DNA of 64,000 nucleotides from Methylacidimicrobium fagopyrum (lineage in GTDB: Bacteria; Verrucomicrobiota; Verrucomicrobiia; Limisphaerales; UBA11358): positions 1 through 64,000 of the forward strand of contig JAMFSJ010000008.1 of the NCBI GenBank assembly GCA_026225255.1, in the 5' to 3' direction. This document shows positions 8,479 to 16,728 of this stretch, in pieces. The translations under genes were made by a program, and so were the position numbers. Numbering within the stretch: the stretch's first letter is position 1; every line of letters begins with the position of its first letter. The notes beneath the pieces are model-generated. The model searched no databases. It saw only the letters and a program-made list of their open reading frames with translations, and was not told the DNA's origin.

Positions 8479-9906
8479 ATGGCACTCAAACTGTTCAACA
8501 CGCTGTCCCGCTCGGTCCAGGAATTTACGCCGCTCGATCCGGCTGGCAAATCCGTCGGCATGTATTGCTGCGGCCCAACCGTTTATGACTACGCGCATAT
8601 CGGCAACTGGCGCACGTTCGTCTTCGCCGATCTCGTCCGCCGCACGCTGGAATTTTCCGGCTACGGCGTGAAGCACGTCATGAACATCACCGACGTCGAG
8701 GACAAGATCATCAAGCGCGTCCGCGAAAATAAAACCACGTTGCGCGAATTCACCGGCAAGTTTGAAGCCGCTTTTCTCGACGACCTGAAAATGCTCGGCT
8801 GCCGCGAACCGCACGAAAAACCGCGCGCCACGGAACACATCCCCGAGATCATAGAGCTCATTGAAAAACTGGTCGCCCGCGGCGTCGCCTACAAAGCCGC
8901 TGACGGTTCGGTTTATTTCAGCATTGATAAATATCGCGGCTGCGGCTGCAACTACGGCCAGTTGCTCAAATTGAATCTGGACGAAATGCGCGCCGGCGAA
9001 CGCGTTGCCTCTGACGAATACGAAAAGGAATCCGTCGCCGATTTCGCGCTCTGGAAAGCGCGCGTGCCGGACGATGGCGATGTTTTCTGGCCGAGTCCGT
9101 TCGGGGAAGGCCGGCCCGGCTGGCACATCGAATGTTCCGCCATGAGCATCAAGGCGCTCGGCGAAACGTTCGACCTGCATCTTGGCGGCGAAGATTTGAA
9201 ATTTCCGCATCACGAAGATGAAATCGCGCAGAGCGAAGGCGCGACCGGCAAAACCTTCGTCAAATATTGGCTGCACGGCGCGCATCTTTTGGTTGAAGGC
9301 AAAAAGATGAGCAAATCACTCGGCAATTATTTTACTTTGCGCGATCTGCAAGCCAAAGGTTTCACCGGCCGCGAAGTGCGTTATCTGCTTTTAAGCGCAC
9401 ATTATCGTGAAACTTTTAATTTCACACTAGACGGTTTGAATGGAGCGCGTTCGGCACTGGCACGAATCGACGAGTGTATTAAAAAACTGCGCGAGGTTGC
9501 TGCTCAATTAAATCCAGAGTCAGAAACACAAATCAATAATGGCGAAGTGCCTTTTCTAAAAGAAAGAGTTTTAGTGGCATTACAAAACGACCTCAATATT
9601 TCCGAAGTTTGGGCTCGTGTGTTTGAATGGGTGCGTTACGTCAATCGCCTTTTAGTCACAAATCAAATTCGACCCGAAAATGCTCTTTATGCTTTGAGAG
9701 ATTGGGACGAAACAGATTTTGTTCTCGGCATCGGTGTAAAAAGTGAAAACGAAATTCCCGCCGAGATCCAAACCTTGGCCGAAGCGCGCACCGCCGCGAA
9801 ACAGGCTCGTGATTTTAAAAAATCCGACGCCATCCGCGATGAATTAAAAGCCAAAGGCTGGGTCATCGAAGACACGCCCAAAGGCATCAAGCTGAAGAAA
9901 ATCTAG
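8479..9906 (+). CDS. cysS: Cysteinyl-tRNA synthetase
   Basis: A 475-residue class I aminoacyl-tRNA synthetase that charges tRNA-Cys. The N-terminal CCGPTVYDYAHIGN holds the HIGH-type motif and the first zinc-binding Cys. HIECSAMS and HHEDE supply further metal ligands, and KMSKSLGN is the KMSKS loop near residue 276. Full length for the family (E. coli about 461). The 3' third (about 9465-9760) uses noticeably more A/T-ending codons than the rest of the gene. A long palindromic repeat starts at the stop codon and separates it from tmk on the same strand. Confidence 0.97.
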   Translation: MALKLFNTLSRSVQEFTPLDPAGKSVGMYCCGPTVYDYAHIGNWRTFVFADLVRRTLEFSGYGVKHVMNITDVEDKIIKRVRENKTTLREFTGKFEAAFLDDLKMLGCREPHEKPRATEHIPEIIELIEKLVARGVAYKAADGSVYFSIDKYRGCGCNYGQLLKLNLDEMRAGERVASDEYEKESVADFALWKARVPDDGDVFWPSPFGEGRPGWHIECSAMSIKALGETFDLHLGGEDLKFPHHEDEIAQSEGATGKTFVKYWLHGAHLLVEGKKMSKSLGNYFTLRDLQAKGFTGREVRYLLLSAHYRETFNFTLDGLNGARSALARIDECIKKLREVAAQLNPESETQINNGEVPFLKERVLVALQNDLNISEVWARVFEWVRYVNRLLVTNQIRPENALYALRDWDETDFVLGIGVKSENEIPAEIQTLAEARTAAKQARDFKKSDAIRDELKAKGWVIEDTPKGIKLKKI

Positions 9907-10052
9907 CCACGGATTGAACACGGATGAAACACGGATTTCACAGAAGTTATTTTTACCGCAGAGACGCAGAGATACAGAACTCTGTTTCAGATTTCTCCGC
10001 GTCTCCGCGGTTCAATTTCTTATCCGTGTTTCATCCGTGTTCAATCCGTGGC
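9906..10052. repeat. Nested intergenic palindrome between cysS and tmk
   Basis: The outer arms are a perfect 31-bp inverted repeat (9906-9936 and 10022-10052) built from the stuttered word CACGGATgAAA. Inside is a second inverted repeat (9955-9973 with 9994-10011, ACCGCAGAGACGCAGAG type). The outer arm recurs at 14260-14349. An in-frame extension of tmk through this repeat exists but is an artefact of the repeat being open. Confidence 0.9.
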
Positions 10053-10078
10053 CAAAAAACGGAAACAGTAAGTCATCC

Positions 10079-10735
10079 ATGAGCAAAGGTTTTTTCATCA
10101 CGTTCGAAGGCACGGAAGGTTGCGGCAAATCCACCCAGATCGCTGCGCTCGCCGAACGCATCCACGCGCTTGGCCATCGCGTTCGCACCTTGCGCGAACC
10201 CGGCGGCACGCCCATCGGCGAAGAGATCCGCCACACGCTCAAACACAGCAAAGATAATCACGCGATGACGGCGGAAGCGGAATTGCTCCTGATGAACGCC
10301 AGCCGCGCCCAGCTCGTCCGCGAAATCATACGCCCTGCCCTCGCGAACGGCGAAATCGTTTTGTGCGACCGCTTCTACGATTCCACCACGGCCTATCAAG
10401 GCTACGGTCGCCAATTGGATTTGGCCAAAGTGAAGTCCGTCATCGAATTTGCCGTCGGCGAAACGAAGCCAAATCTGACATTGTTCCTGCACGTCCCCGC
10501 CGAAGTCAGTGCGGAACGCGTGCGTTCGCGCCAGACCAATCTGCCATTCGTCCGCGACCGTATTGAAGAAGCCGACCAGCAATTTTTCGCGCGCGTCGCC
10601 GAAGGTTTTCGCGCCATTGTCGCCACGGAAACCCAACGCGTTAAAGCCATCAACGCCGCGCGCCCGATTGAAGACGTCTGCGCCGCGATCTGGGAAATCG
10701 TGCAGCCGATGTTGCCAAAAGTTGGGCGGTGGTAA
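10079..10735 (+). CDS. tmk: Thymidylate kinase
   Basis: A 218-residue dTMP kinase making dTDP for DNA synthesis. It has the P-loop EGTEGCGKST at the N-terminus, the DRFYDST motif (DRY/DRH equivalent) near residue 99, and a LID region with basic residues (AERVRSRQ). The ATG at 10079 is chosen because homologues begin right before the P-loop strand (MSKGFFITFEG) and everything upstream is the palindromic repeat. Length is typical (about 210). It may be cotranscribed with cysS if the intervening palindrome does not terminate. Confidence 0.95.
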   Translation: MSKGFFITFEGTEGCGKSTQIAALAERIHALGHRVRTLREPGGTPIGEEIRHTLKHSKDNHAMTAEAELLLMNASRAQLVREIIRPALANGEIVLCDRFYDSTTAYQGYGRQLDLAKVKSVIEFAVGETKPNLTLFLHVPAEVSAERVRSRQTNLPFVRDRIEEADQQFFARVAEGFRAIVATETQRVKAINAARPIEDVCAAIWEIVQPMLPKVGRW

Positions 10736-10790
10736 CGGAGCGCCGAGCATTGCTCGGCATCGCCAACAACGTGCGATCAACCAGCAACCT

Positions 10791-10907
10791 CATGGAGTGC
10801 GGCGGGAAGCGCAGCGCCACGCCGCTTTTGCACCTTATCATTTTGTTTGGTCGCCACCGTCTAAAAGCGGTTTCGCCCCTTCGCTTTGCCACCGCAGTCC
10901 ATTACGC
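10791..10907. repeat. Orphan REPIN-like repeat (copy A)
   Basis: Two REP-like hairpins in inverted orientation. The left begins CATGGAGTGCGGCGGGAAGC, with stem GCGGCG...CGCCGC. The right is GCGGTTTCGCC...ACCGCAGTCCATTACG. It is the same family as the copies flanking the RAYT gene at 51 kb, where the left stem is GCGGTG...CACCGC, a compensatory change on both sides. The right arm is the most diverged of the three copies. Confidence 0.8.
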
Positions 10908-10988
10908 GTTCGTTTTGCTAATGGCTGTTTGAACTTTTACCGCGCCTAAATTTCTTGGCCGAAAACCCACGACGGAGTAAGTTGAAGC

Positions 10989-11321
10989 ATGATCGAAAAA
11001 ACCATCAGCGAGATTGAAGCGAAAGTTCGCGGTGCCGAAACCGTGGCCGACGCGCATAAGGCAGAATTACTTGCTCTGCTCGGCAAATTGAAATCTGAAG
11101 TCAGCACGTTCGCACAAACGCATAGCGAACAAGCCGCGACGATTACCGATTCGCTGCAAACATCCACGCAGGAAGCCACGCGTGAAAATCAAAATCCGGA
11201 ATCGTTGAAAAGTTCAGTCGCCGGTTTACGTTCGTCAGTGGAAGGCTTTGAGCAATCGCATCCGCAGCTCGTCCAAGCGGTCAATAGCTTGAGCAATACG
11301 CTGGCAAATCTGGGAATTTAA
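10989..11321 (+). CDS. DUF4404-like coiled-coil protein
   Basis: A 110-residue soluble, charged, mostly helical protein with heptad-like Leu spacing. The C-terminal motif FEQSHPQLVQAVNSLSNTLA, with a terminal NLGI, matches the DUF4404 pattern (SHP...VN.LSNxLAxLGI). No catalytic motif or membrane segment is seen. The function of the family is unknown. It stands alone, facing plsC tail to tail across a palindrome. Confidence 0.65.
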   Translation: MIEKTISEIEAKVRGAETVADAHKAELLALLGKLKSEVSTFAQTHSEQAATITDSLQTSTQEATRENQNPESLKSSVAGLRSSVEGFEQSHPQLVQAVNSLSNTLANLGI

Positions 11322-11327
11322 AAGGCA

Positions 11328-11393
11328 TTATCCGCAGATTACACAGATTTCCGCAGAAAAAAATCTGCGTTAATCTGAGAAATCTGCGGATAA
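11328..11393. repeat. Intergenic inverted repeat, CCGCAGATTACACAGATT family
   Basis: The left arm at 11328-11357 (TTATCCGCAGATTACACAGA) and right arm at 11364-11393 (ending AATCTGCGGATAA) pair across a short loop, between the convergent DUF4404-like gene and plsC. The plsC stop codon lies a few bases away. A related word occurs at 40946-41016. Confidence 0.8.
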
Positions 11394-11399
11394 AGGTTT

Positions 11400-12038
11400 T
11401 TAGTCTTTCTTCGGTTCCAGCTTGGCAATCTCCGCCATGATTTCGTTCGCAACTTCCTGATAGATTTCTTTTAAGCGCGGCTTGGTGCAGGTTTTGGCCT
11501 CGGCGCGCAATTTTTCAAAACGCATTGGCTCACCGTATTTCACCGAAAGCTGTTTCGGCATATGAAACTTCCATTTCCGGTTGTAGCACTCAAACGTTCC
11601 AAACGTCCGCACGGGAATCACAACGGCGTTCGACTTGATCACGGTCAGGCCGATGCCCGAACGCGCTGGCTGCAGTTTACCGTCCTTCGTGCGCGTGCCT
11701 TCAGGAAATAAAATAATCGCGCCGCCAGCCAGCAGCCGGTCAAGAATCGCCTTCAAACCAGTCGCGCCGCCGCCATCGCGCTCAACAGGCACGGAATTCC
11801 ATTTTCGCAATAGCCAGCCGATGCCGGGATAACGAAACAAACTTGCGCGCGCGAGATAGTTCATGGGCCGATGCAGCCCCGAACCGATGATGGGTGGATC
11901 CAGAAAACTCGCATGATTCGAGGCGATGATCACGCCGCCCTTCAAGGGCACATGCTCGGGATTGTAAACGCGCCAATGAAAATACGTCGCATACATCACG
12001 CGAAACAAAAACCAACCAATGAAATAAACAGGGTTCAT
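11400..12038 (-). CDS. plsC: 1-acyl-sn-glycerol-3-phosphate acyltransferase (PlsC-like)
   Basis: A 212-residue acyltransferase that would convert lysophosphatidic acid to phosphatidic acid at the inner membrane. It has the catalytic motif NHASFLD (NHx4D) near residue 41 and the glycerophosphate-binding motif FPEGTRT near 114. An N-terminal hydrophobic stretch (VYFIGWFLFRVMYATYF) would anchor it. It is the last gene of the tyrA-aroA-cmk-plsC run; cmk followed by plsC is a common bacterial arrangement. The exact acyl acceptor cannot be read from sequence. Confidence 0.9.
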   Translation of the reverse strand: MNPVYFIGWFLFRVMYATYFHWRVYNPEHVPLKGGVIIASNHASFLDPPIIGSGLHRPMNYLARASLFRYPGIGWLLRKWNSVPVERDGGGATGLKAILDRLLAGGAIILFPEGTRTKDGKLQPARSGIGLTVIKSNAVVIPVRTFGTFECYNRKWKFHMPKQLSVKYGEPMRFEKLRAEAKTCTKPRLKEIYQEVANEIMAEIAKLEPKKD

Positions 12039-12042
12039 CTTT

Positions 12043-12117
12043 TAACCACCAAGACACCAAGACACCAAGGTTTTGAAAAATAGATTCCGGCTCCGAGACT
12101 TGGGGTCGTGGTAGTTC
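12043..12117. repeat. Imperfect inverted repeat, ACCAAGACACCAAG word
   Basis: The left arm at 12043-12069 is a stutter of CACCAAGA. The right arm at about 12099-12117 (CTTGGGGTCGTGGTAGTT) is a degraded complement. It lies between plsC and cmk and seems to be a decayed member of the stuttered-palindrome class. Confidence 0.5.
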
Positions 12118-12787
12118 ATTTATTCGCCGTAAAAAGCTTTTGGATTTCGGCGATCAACAACCCGCTCGTTTCGGCGGACGTCATCTTCGAGTTATCAATC
12201 ACCTTCGCCCCGAGTGCGATCATCAACGGCGCGGCGGCGCGTTGACTGTCGCGTTGATCGCGGGCGGCGAGATTTTCATTCACGCCATCGGCAGCGCGGC
12301 GCGCGGAACGTTCTTCCAATTTCGCGTCGAGATAAAATTTATAATCTGTTTCGGGAAAAACATTCGTGCCGATATCGCGGCCTTCCATCACGAGATTGCC
12401 AAACTGGATGCAATCGCGCTGCGTCTTTTTCATCCAGTCGCGCACCTTCGGCACGGCGGCGATGAGTGACGTGGCGGCGCTGGCTTCGGCGGTGCGGATT
12501 TCCTTTTCCGGGAAATAGCCTTCCACCAACAGATGCACGACGCGCAGATGATTTTTCTCCACGCATTCGAGCGACGTTTTCCATTTGCGACATGCGGCGG
12601 CCACGGCTTTGTCATCGTGGATATCCACATGTTTTTGCACGCAATACCAGGCGAAGGTGCGATACATCGCGCCGGTATCCACGTAAACGTAGCCGAGTGC
12701 CTTCGCCACGAGTTTTGAGTTCGTGCTTTTCCCGCTCGCGCTGGTGCCATCAATCGCTATGACAATCGGATGTTTTTTCAAATTCAA
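12116..12787 (-). CDS. cmk: Cytidylate kinase
   Basis: A CMP/dCMP kinase of about 223 residues. The P-loop DGTSASGKST, the following DTGAMYR and the GRDIG motif (MEGRDIGTNVFP) are diagnostic. The start is uncertain because no ATG lies near the P-loop. I place it at a TTG at 12787 (protein NLKKHPIVIAIDG...), preceded by AAAGAAAAT. Another in-frame TTG at 12814 lies inside the palindromic repeat and would add nine residues. It sits in the aroA-cmk order seen in many bacteria. Confidence 0.92.
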   Translation of the reverse strand: MNLKKHPIVIAIDGTSASGKSTNSKLVAKALGYVYVDTGAMYRTFAWYCVQKHVDIHDDKAVAAACRKWKTSLECVEKNHLRVVHLLVEGYFPEKEIRTAEASAATSLIAAVPKVRDWMKKTQRDCIQFGNLVMEGRDIGTNVFPETDYKFYLDAKLEERSARRAADGVNENLAARDQRDSQRAAAPLMIALGAKVIDNSKMTSAETSGLLIAEIQKLFTANK

Positions 12788-12796
12788 AATATTTTC

Positions 12797-12886
12797 TTTA
12801 GACAGAATTAACAAAATTTTCAGAATTAAAAACTTTGCAGTGAATGGTTTTCATAATTCGGTAAATTCTGTTAATTCTGTCTAAAA
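12797..12886. repeat. AT-rich intergenic palindrome between aroA and cmk
   Basis: The arms (12797-12827 and 12855-12886) are near reverse complements built on TTTAGACAGAATTAACA and its complement. The right arm ends 1-2 bases from the aroA stop codon, and the left arm reaches the cmk start region. So the element fills the whole spacer and may supply the cmk translation start context. Confidence 0.8.
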
Positions 12887-12887
12887 A

Positions 12888-14252
12888 TCAGTCCGCAAAT
12901 AAATCTTCGCCTTCTAATCGGCGGATGCGTTTGCCGTTTTTGTTCACTTCCCAAATCTCCACGCCCAAGCCATGCGGCGGTGCAGCGGACAATTTTTGGA
13001 AAAAATTCGGGAACGTCTTCTTCACGCAGGCAGGATTTTTAATTTTTATCCCGGGAACTTTCAATCCTAGAATCGCAAAACACATCGCCATGCGATGATC
13101 GTTGTAGGTCTCGATTTCCGCGCCATGCAGTTCTTCCGGCTTGGACGGATAAACCGTCAGCGTGTCACCTTCTTCAATCACCTTCGCGCCGCACTTGGTC
13201 AACTCCGTCCGCAAGGCGACAACGCGCTCGCATTCTTGGACGCGCAGGCGACCGAGGTCGGTGAATTTAATTTCCTTTGCAGCAAAAGGAATCATGACGA
13301 TTGCAGTCATAATGCTATCGCCAAGCTCATTTAATCGTGAGATCGCATCAACTTTTGACTGTTTTGTTTTATCGTCATACCAACCAATGTGATTTGCCCA
13401 TCGAAAATAATTCAAAAACATTTTATCTATCTGCACCCAGCCAAAAGGATTTTCTGCTTTTACGCGAATAACATCTCTAGCGTCAGTAAGAGCAGGAGCC
13501 AATAACCAACCAGCAGCTTGAAAATAACTCGCGCTGGAAGCATCAGGTTCTATTTCGAAAATGGACAATTTGACTTGATTGAATACACCCAACAGATTTT
13601 GAGTCAGCCAAACATAAGGCGATTCATCCGCGTTCTCACCGACGATTTCAATTTCCCAATTTCCAATCTTCGCACTCAACAATAGTGCCGACGCGAACTG
13701 CGAACTTTCTTCAATGCTGACGCGGCATTTCCCTTTCTTCGGTCCTTCGCCGTAAATCCGTGCGGGCAATTTATCGTTCGCAAATTCAGACTCGACGCGA
13801 TAGCCCAATTCGCGCAACGCTGAAAAAAGCGCGGCCTGCGGGCGTTCGTGCATCCGTGACACGCCGTGCAGCCGATAAACGCCGCTGCCTAAACACAAAA
13901 ATGGTGCGAGAAAACGCGCCGCCGTTCCCGCGTTGCCCACGAATAATTCCAACGGTTCACGCTCCGTGCCGCCGGGCGGAATCAAACCCGCCTCGCCGAT
14001 CACCATGATGGTGCGATTGCACGGCTCTTGCGGATCGGGCGAAACGTTCACCACGAAACCAAGTTCCTTCAGACACTCGACCATGATCTGTGTGTCTTCG
14101 CTCCACAACGCGCCATTGAGCGTCACTTCGCCATCCGCCAACGCGGCGAGAATCAACGCGCGATTCGTGATGCTCTTGGAACCGGGCACGGTGATTTCCG
14201 CACGCACTGGTTGCGCGAGCGGAATTATTTCGATGAGTTCAGGGAGTGCCAT
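12888..14252 (-). CDS. aroA: 3-phosphoshikimate 1-carboxyvinyltransferase (EPSP synthase)
   Basis: A 454-residue shikimate-pathway enzyme joining shikimate-3-phosphate and PEP. Motifs in order: PGSKSITNR, LFVGNAGTAARFL, MHERP, SSQFASALL, GDSIMT (catalytic Asp), RVQECER, YNDHRMAM and KKTFP. The ATG at 14252 is used because upstream codons belong to a palindromic repeat. One oddity is that the motif usually read RxKE[ST]DR here has Gln in place of the conserved Lys. The middle (about 13310-13690) is much richer in A/T codons than the ends. It follows tyrA on the same strand. Confidence 0.95.
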   Translation of the reverse strand: MALPELIEIIPLAQPVRAEITVPGSKSITNRALILAALADGEVTLNGALWSEDTQIMVECLKELGFVVNVSPDPQEPCNRTIMVIGEAGLIPPGGTEREPLELFVGNAGTAARFLAPFLCLGSGVYRLHGVSRMHERPQAALFSALRELGYRVESEFANDKLPARIYGEGPKKGKCRVSIEESSQFASALLLSAKIGNWEIEIVGENADESPYVWLTQNLLGVFNQVKLSIFEIEPDASSASYFQAAGWLLAPALTDARDVIRVKAENPFGWVQIDKMFLNYFRWANHIGWYDDKTKQSKVDAISRLNELGDSIMTAIVMIPFAAKEIKFTDLGRLRVQECERVVALRTELTKCGAKVIEEGDTLTVYPSKPEELHGAEIETYNDHRMAMCFAILGLKVPGIKIKNPACVKKTFPNFFQKLSAAPPHGLGVEIWEVNKNGKRIRRLEGEDLFAD

Positions 14253-14259
14253 TTTATTT

Positions 14260-14349
14260 AGCCACGGATGAAACACGGATGGAACACGGAAAAAACACCG
14301 GATTTGCTTGAGTCAAAATCCGTGTTTCATCCGTGTTTAATCCGTGGCT
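14260..14349. repeat. Intergenic palindrome, CACGGATGAAACACGGAT family
   Basis: The 31-bp arms at 14260-14290 and 14319-14349 are near-perfect reverse complements (AGCCACGGATGAAACACGGA type). They fill the spacer between tyrA and aroA. Same arm family as 9906-10052. Confidence 0.85.
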
Positions 14350-14354
14350 GAAGT

Positions 14355-15239
14355 TCATTCGGATAAAGTTGAAGTGGTTTTCACCGTCCAATTATCGCGA
14401 CGCATCTTCGCGGTGGCAAAGAATTTTTCGATCGCCTTCGCATCACTAGCTTTCAACGCGGTTTGAAATTTCTTTAAATCCGCCACAAAGGCATCCACTG
14501 ACTGGGAAATGTGTTTGCGATTGGCCAGTGCGATGTCGCGCCACATTTCCGGCGAACCGGACGCGATGCGTGTCGTATCGCGAAAACCCGTGGCGCACAG
14601 TGCGGCCTGTTGTTTCGGCTGTTTGGGATCTAAAACCAAACCTGCGAGCGTTGCGGCCACGACGTGCGGTAGATGACTGGAACGGCTCACAAGCAAATCG
14701 TGTTGGGCGGCGTCCAATTTCAAAACGCGCGCGCCGATGGATTTCCAAAATTGCTCTAACTTGCGGACGATACGCGGACTGGCTGTTTTCGTCGGGGTCA
14801 CGACGCAAACGGCGTTCGCAAACAGATTGGCCCGCGCCGCGGCCACGCCCGTTTTCTCCGCCCCGGCCATCGGATGACTGCCGATAAAATGCGCCCCGGA
14901 TTTTTTAACGAGCGGTTCCAATTCGCGCACGACATCCGCCTTCACACTGCCGACATCGGTGACGATCGCGCCGCGTTTGAGCGCCGGCAAAAATTGTTCC
15001 ACCAGCGAACGCATCTGCGCCAGCGGCGTGCACAAAATGATCAGATCAGAATTGGAAACGGCGGCGAGCAAATCGGTCGTGGCGTAATCGGTCGCGGCAA
15101 ATTTTTCGCAGTCCGCCACGGACTTATCGCTGCGGACAAAGCCGGCAATTTCACCCGCGACACGGTGCTGCCGCACGGCCAGCCCAAGCGAGCCGCCAAG
15201 CAAACCGACGCCAACGATGGTAATTTTCTGAAACTGCAC
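14355..15239 (-). CDS. tyrA: Prephenate/arogenate dehydrogenase
   Basis: A 294-residue NAD(P)-dependent dehydrogenase of tyrosine synthesis. The N-terminal Rossmann fold has VGVGLLGGSLG (GxGxxG). The TyrA signature GSHPMAGAEKTG lies near residue 120, and the SHLPHVVAA helix near 185. Length fits single-domain TyrA proteins without a fused chorismate mutase. It is the first gene of the minus-strand run tyrA-aroA-cmk-plsC, joining aromatic synthesis to nucleotide and lipid genes as in many bacteria. Whether prephenate or arogenate is preferred is not visible. Confidence 0.92.
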   Translation of the reverse strand: MQFQKITIVGVGLLGGSLGLAVRQHRVAGEIAGFVRSDKSVADCEKFAATDYATTDLLAAVSNSDLIILCTPLAQMRSLVEQFLPALKRGAIVTDVGSVKADVVRELEPLVKKSGAHFIGSHPMAGAEKTGVAAARANLFANAVCVVTPTKTASPRIVRKLEQFWKSIGARVLKLDAAQHDLLVSRSSHLPHVVAATLAGLVLDPKQPKQQAALCATGFRDTTRIASGSPEMWRDIALANRKHISQSVDAFVADLKKFQTALKASDAKAIEKFFATAKMRRDNWTVKTTSTLSE

Positions 15240-15299
15240 GCGCGGAGAATAACGAGAAGTGGTGAGGCGTTAAAGCGATAAAATATCAAAGTGCGCGTG

Positions 15300-15464
15300 G
15301 CTGGATACTCGATGCTCGTTGCTGGATGCTGGCAAAGACTTATTCGCGTTAGCGTTGGGTTACATTTCGTGTATTTCGCGATAAAAAGGAAAATGAAAGC
15401 GTGAAATAAGCTCCAATGCCAAAGCGAGTCAGTTTTGCCAGCATCAAGCAACGAGCCTCCAGCA
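15300..15464. repeat. Intergenic palindrome, CTCGTTGCTGGATGCTGGC family
   Basis: The left arm at 15300-15339 (GATGCTCGTTGCTGGATGCT) and right arm at 15427-15464 (AGCATCAAGCAACGAGCCTC) are imperfect reverse complements about 90 bases apart, between tyrA and the Gfo/Idh/MocA gene. Both arms repeat a TGGATGCT/TGCT word. Confidence 0.7.
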
Positions 15465-15477
15465 CCGCGCCTCAAAA

Positions 15478-16557
15478 TTAACCAATCTTCACCAGTGCAT
15501 TTGTCCGCGCAGCCTCGAAGCACGCGTCCAAAACAAGCTGCGTTTTCGTGGACCACATCGGCCAGTCGGCGTTTAGTTTGCCGGTGGCGATTTGCTCGGC
15601 GAAATGTCGCCACATCCGCGCGTCGTGCGCGTGCGCGTGACCTTGAATTGTAGCATCAACGCCGGGCGGACATTTTACGTCGCTCTCGGTAACGATTGTT
15701 TTGCGATTCACCTCAAAAGCCGGTTCGTAGCTGTTGAACGGATGCACAAAATCAGGCACGAGCAGCCAGCCTTTTTGGCCGCTGACGTGAACCCATTGCT
15801 GGCTGGCGGTGAGAAATGAACTGTAAAATGAAAACGAAACACCGCCGTCAAAAAATAATTCAGCGGAAAAATCCGTCGGCGCGGACGGACGATCCGGCAA
15901 CGCTTCGGACTGCGCCAAAATTTTCGCCGTGACCGTGTGCGGCATTTGCCAGTTCAACGTCCACAGCGCAAAACGGATCGAATACCAGCCGAGATCGCCG
16001 AGGCAACCGGCCGGTTCCAGCGCGCCGTTCGCACGGATGTTGTTCTTAAAAAACTCTTCGCCGGGATAAAAACTGAACGCGGACGAAATGCGCCGCAGCG
16101 CGCCGACACTTTTATCATCGTCCAAAACTTCGCGGATTTTCGCGAGCCGCGGGCTGTGCATGAACATCACGCCGTCCATGAATTGCACGCCGTTTTTTTG
16201 ACAGGCAACGATCATTTCGGCGAGTTCGGACGCATCGTTCGCGCAAGGTTTTTCGCAGAGGACGTGCTTGCGATTTTCGGCGGCGCGCAGAACGAATTCT
16301 TTACGCAGCGCGGTCGGCAATGGAATGTAAACGGCGTCCACCGCAGCGGACGCGAGCAATTCTTCGTAACTGCCAAAAGCGAGCGGCTTTTCGTCGAAGG
16401 TAAAATCGCGCTGACAATCGTCAATGAATTTGAGGCTTTTCTCAACGTCGCGACTGGCGACGGCGGAAACCACGGCGTTCCCGGAATGAAATATTGCCTT
16501 CCAGTTTTTCTTGCCGATGCCGGCAGTGCTCAGAAATCCGATTCGTAATTTTTTCAT
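15478..16557 (-). CDS. Gfo/Idh/MocA family oxidoreductase
   Basis: A 359-residue NAD(P)-dependent oxidoreductase. The N-terminal Rossmann strand is RIGFLSTAGIGKKN, and the EKP motif (LCEKPCANDASE) lies near residue 97, as in glucose-fructose oxidoreductase and inositol dehydrogenase relatives. The C-terminal alpha/beta domain carries the sugar-binding region. Such enzymes oxidise or epimerise sugars and cyclitols; the substrate is not predictable here. The N-terminus has no signal peptide, so it is probably cytoplasmic. It is separated from the chelatase gene upstream by a repeat element. Confidence 0.88.
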   Translation of the reverse strand: MKKLRIGFLSTAGIGKKNWKAIFHSGNAVVSAVASRDVEKSLKFIDDCQRDFTFDEKPLAFGSYEELLASAAVDAVYIPLPTALRKEFVLRAAENRKHVLCEKPCANDASELAEMIVACQKNGVQFMDGVMFMHSPRLAKIREVLDDDKSVGALRRISSAFSFYPGEEFFKNNIRANGALEPAGCLGDLGWYSIRFALWTLNWQMPHTVTAKILAQSEALPDRPSAPTDFSAELFFDGGVSFSFYSSFLTASQQWVHVSGQKGWLLVPDFVHPFNSYEPAFEVNRKTIVTESDVKCPPGVDATIQGHAHAHDARMWRHFAEQIATGKLNADWPMWSTKTQLVLDACFEAARTNALVKIG

Positions 16558-16567
16558 AAAATTTAAT

Positions 16568-16726
16568 TGGTGGCACGGGCGTCTCGCCCGTCAAATTCGG
16601 CGTCCCGCCGGATTTCGATTTTGATTTCCATCGTTTGTTGACCTGCGCAAATCAAAACCCATCCACGCTTGTAAACAGTTTTGGGCGAGACGCCCGAAAC
16701 AACAGGCCAGAGGCCTGTGCCACCCA
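16568..16726. repeat. Palindromic element, GTGGCACGGGCGTCTCGCC family
   Basis: The left side (GGTGGCACGGGCGTCTCGCC, from 16569) and right side (CAGGCCAGAGGCCTGTGCCA, ending near 16725) form the ends. Internal copies (GGGCGAGACGCCCG near 16683) make further hairpins. It is a longer, compound member of the family found in coding frames at 5811-5890 and 59781-59860. Here it lies in the spacer between two minus-strand genes. Confidence 0.75.
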
Positions 16727-16728
16727 GA

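Noticed and set aside
8461-9285. A 274-codon frame antisense to cysS
   Set aside because: Shadow of cysS with no family features.
9914-10078. N-terminal extension of tmk through the cysS-tmk palindrome
   Set aside because: The added residues come from the repeat; the family starts at the ATG at 10079.
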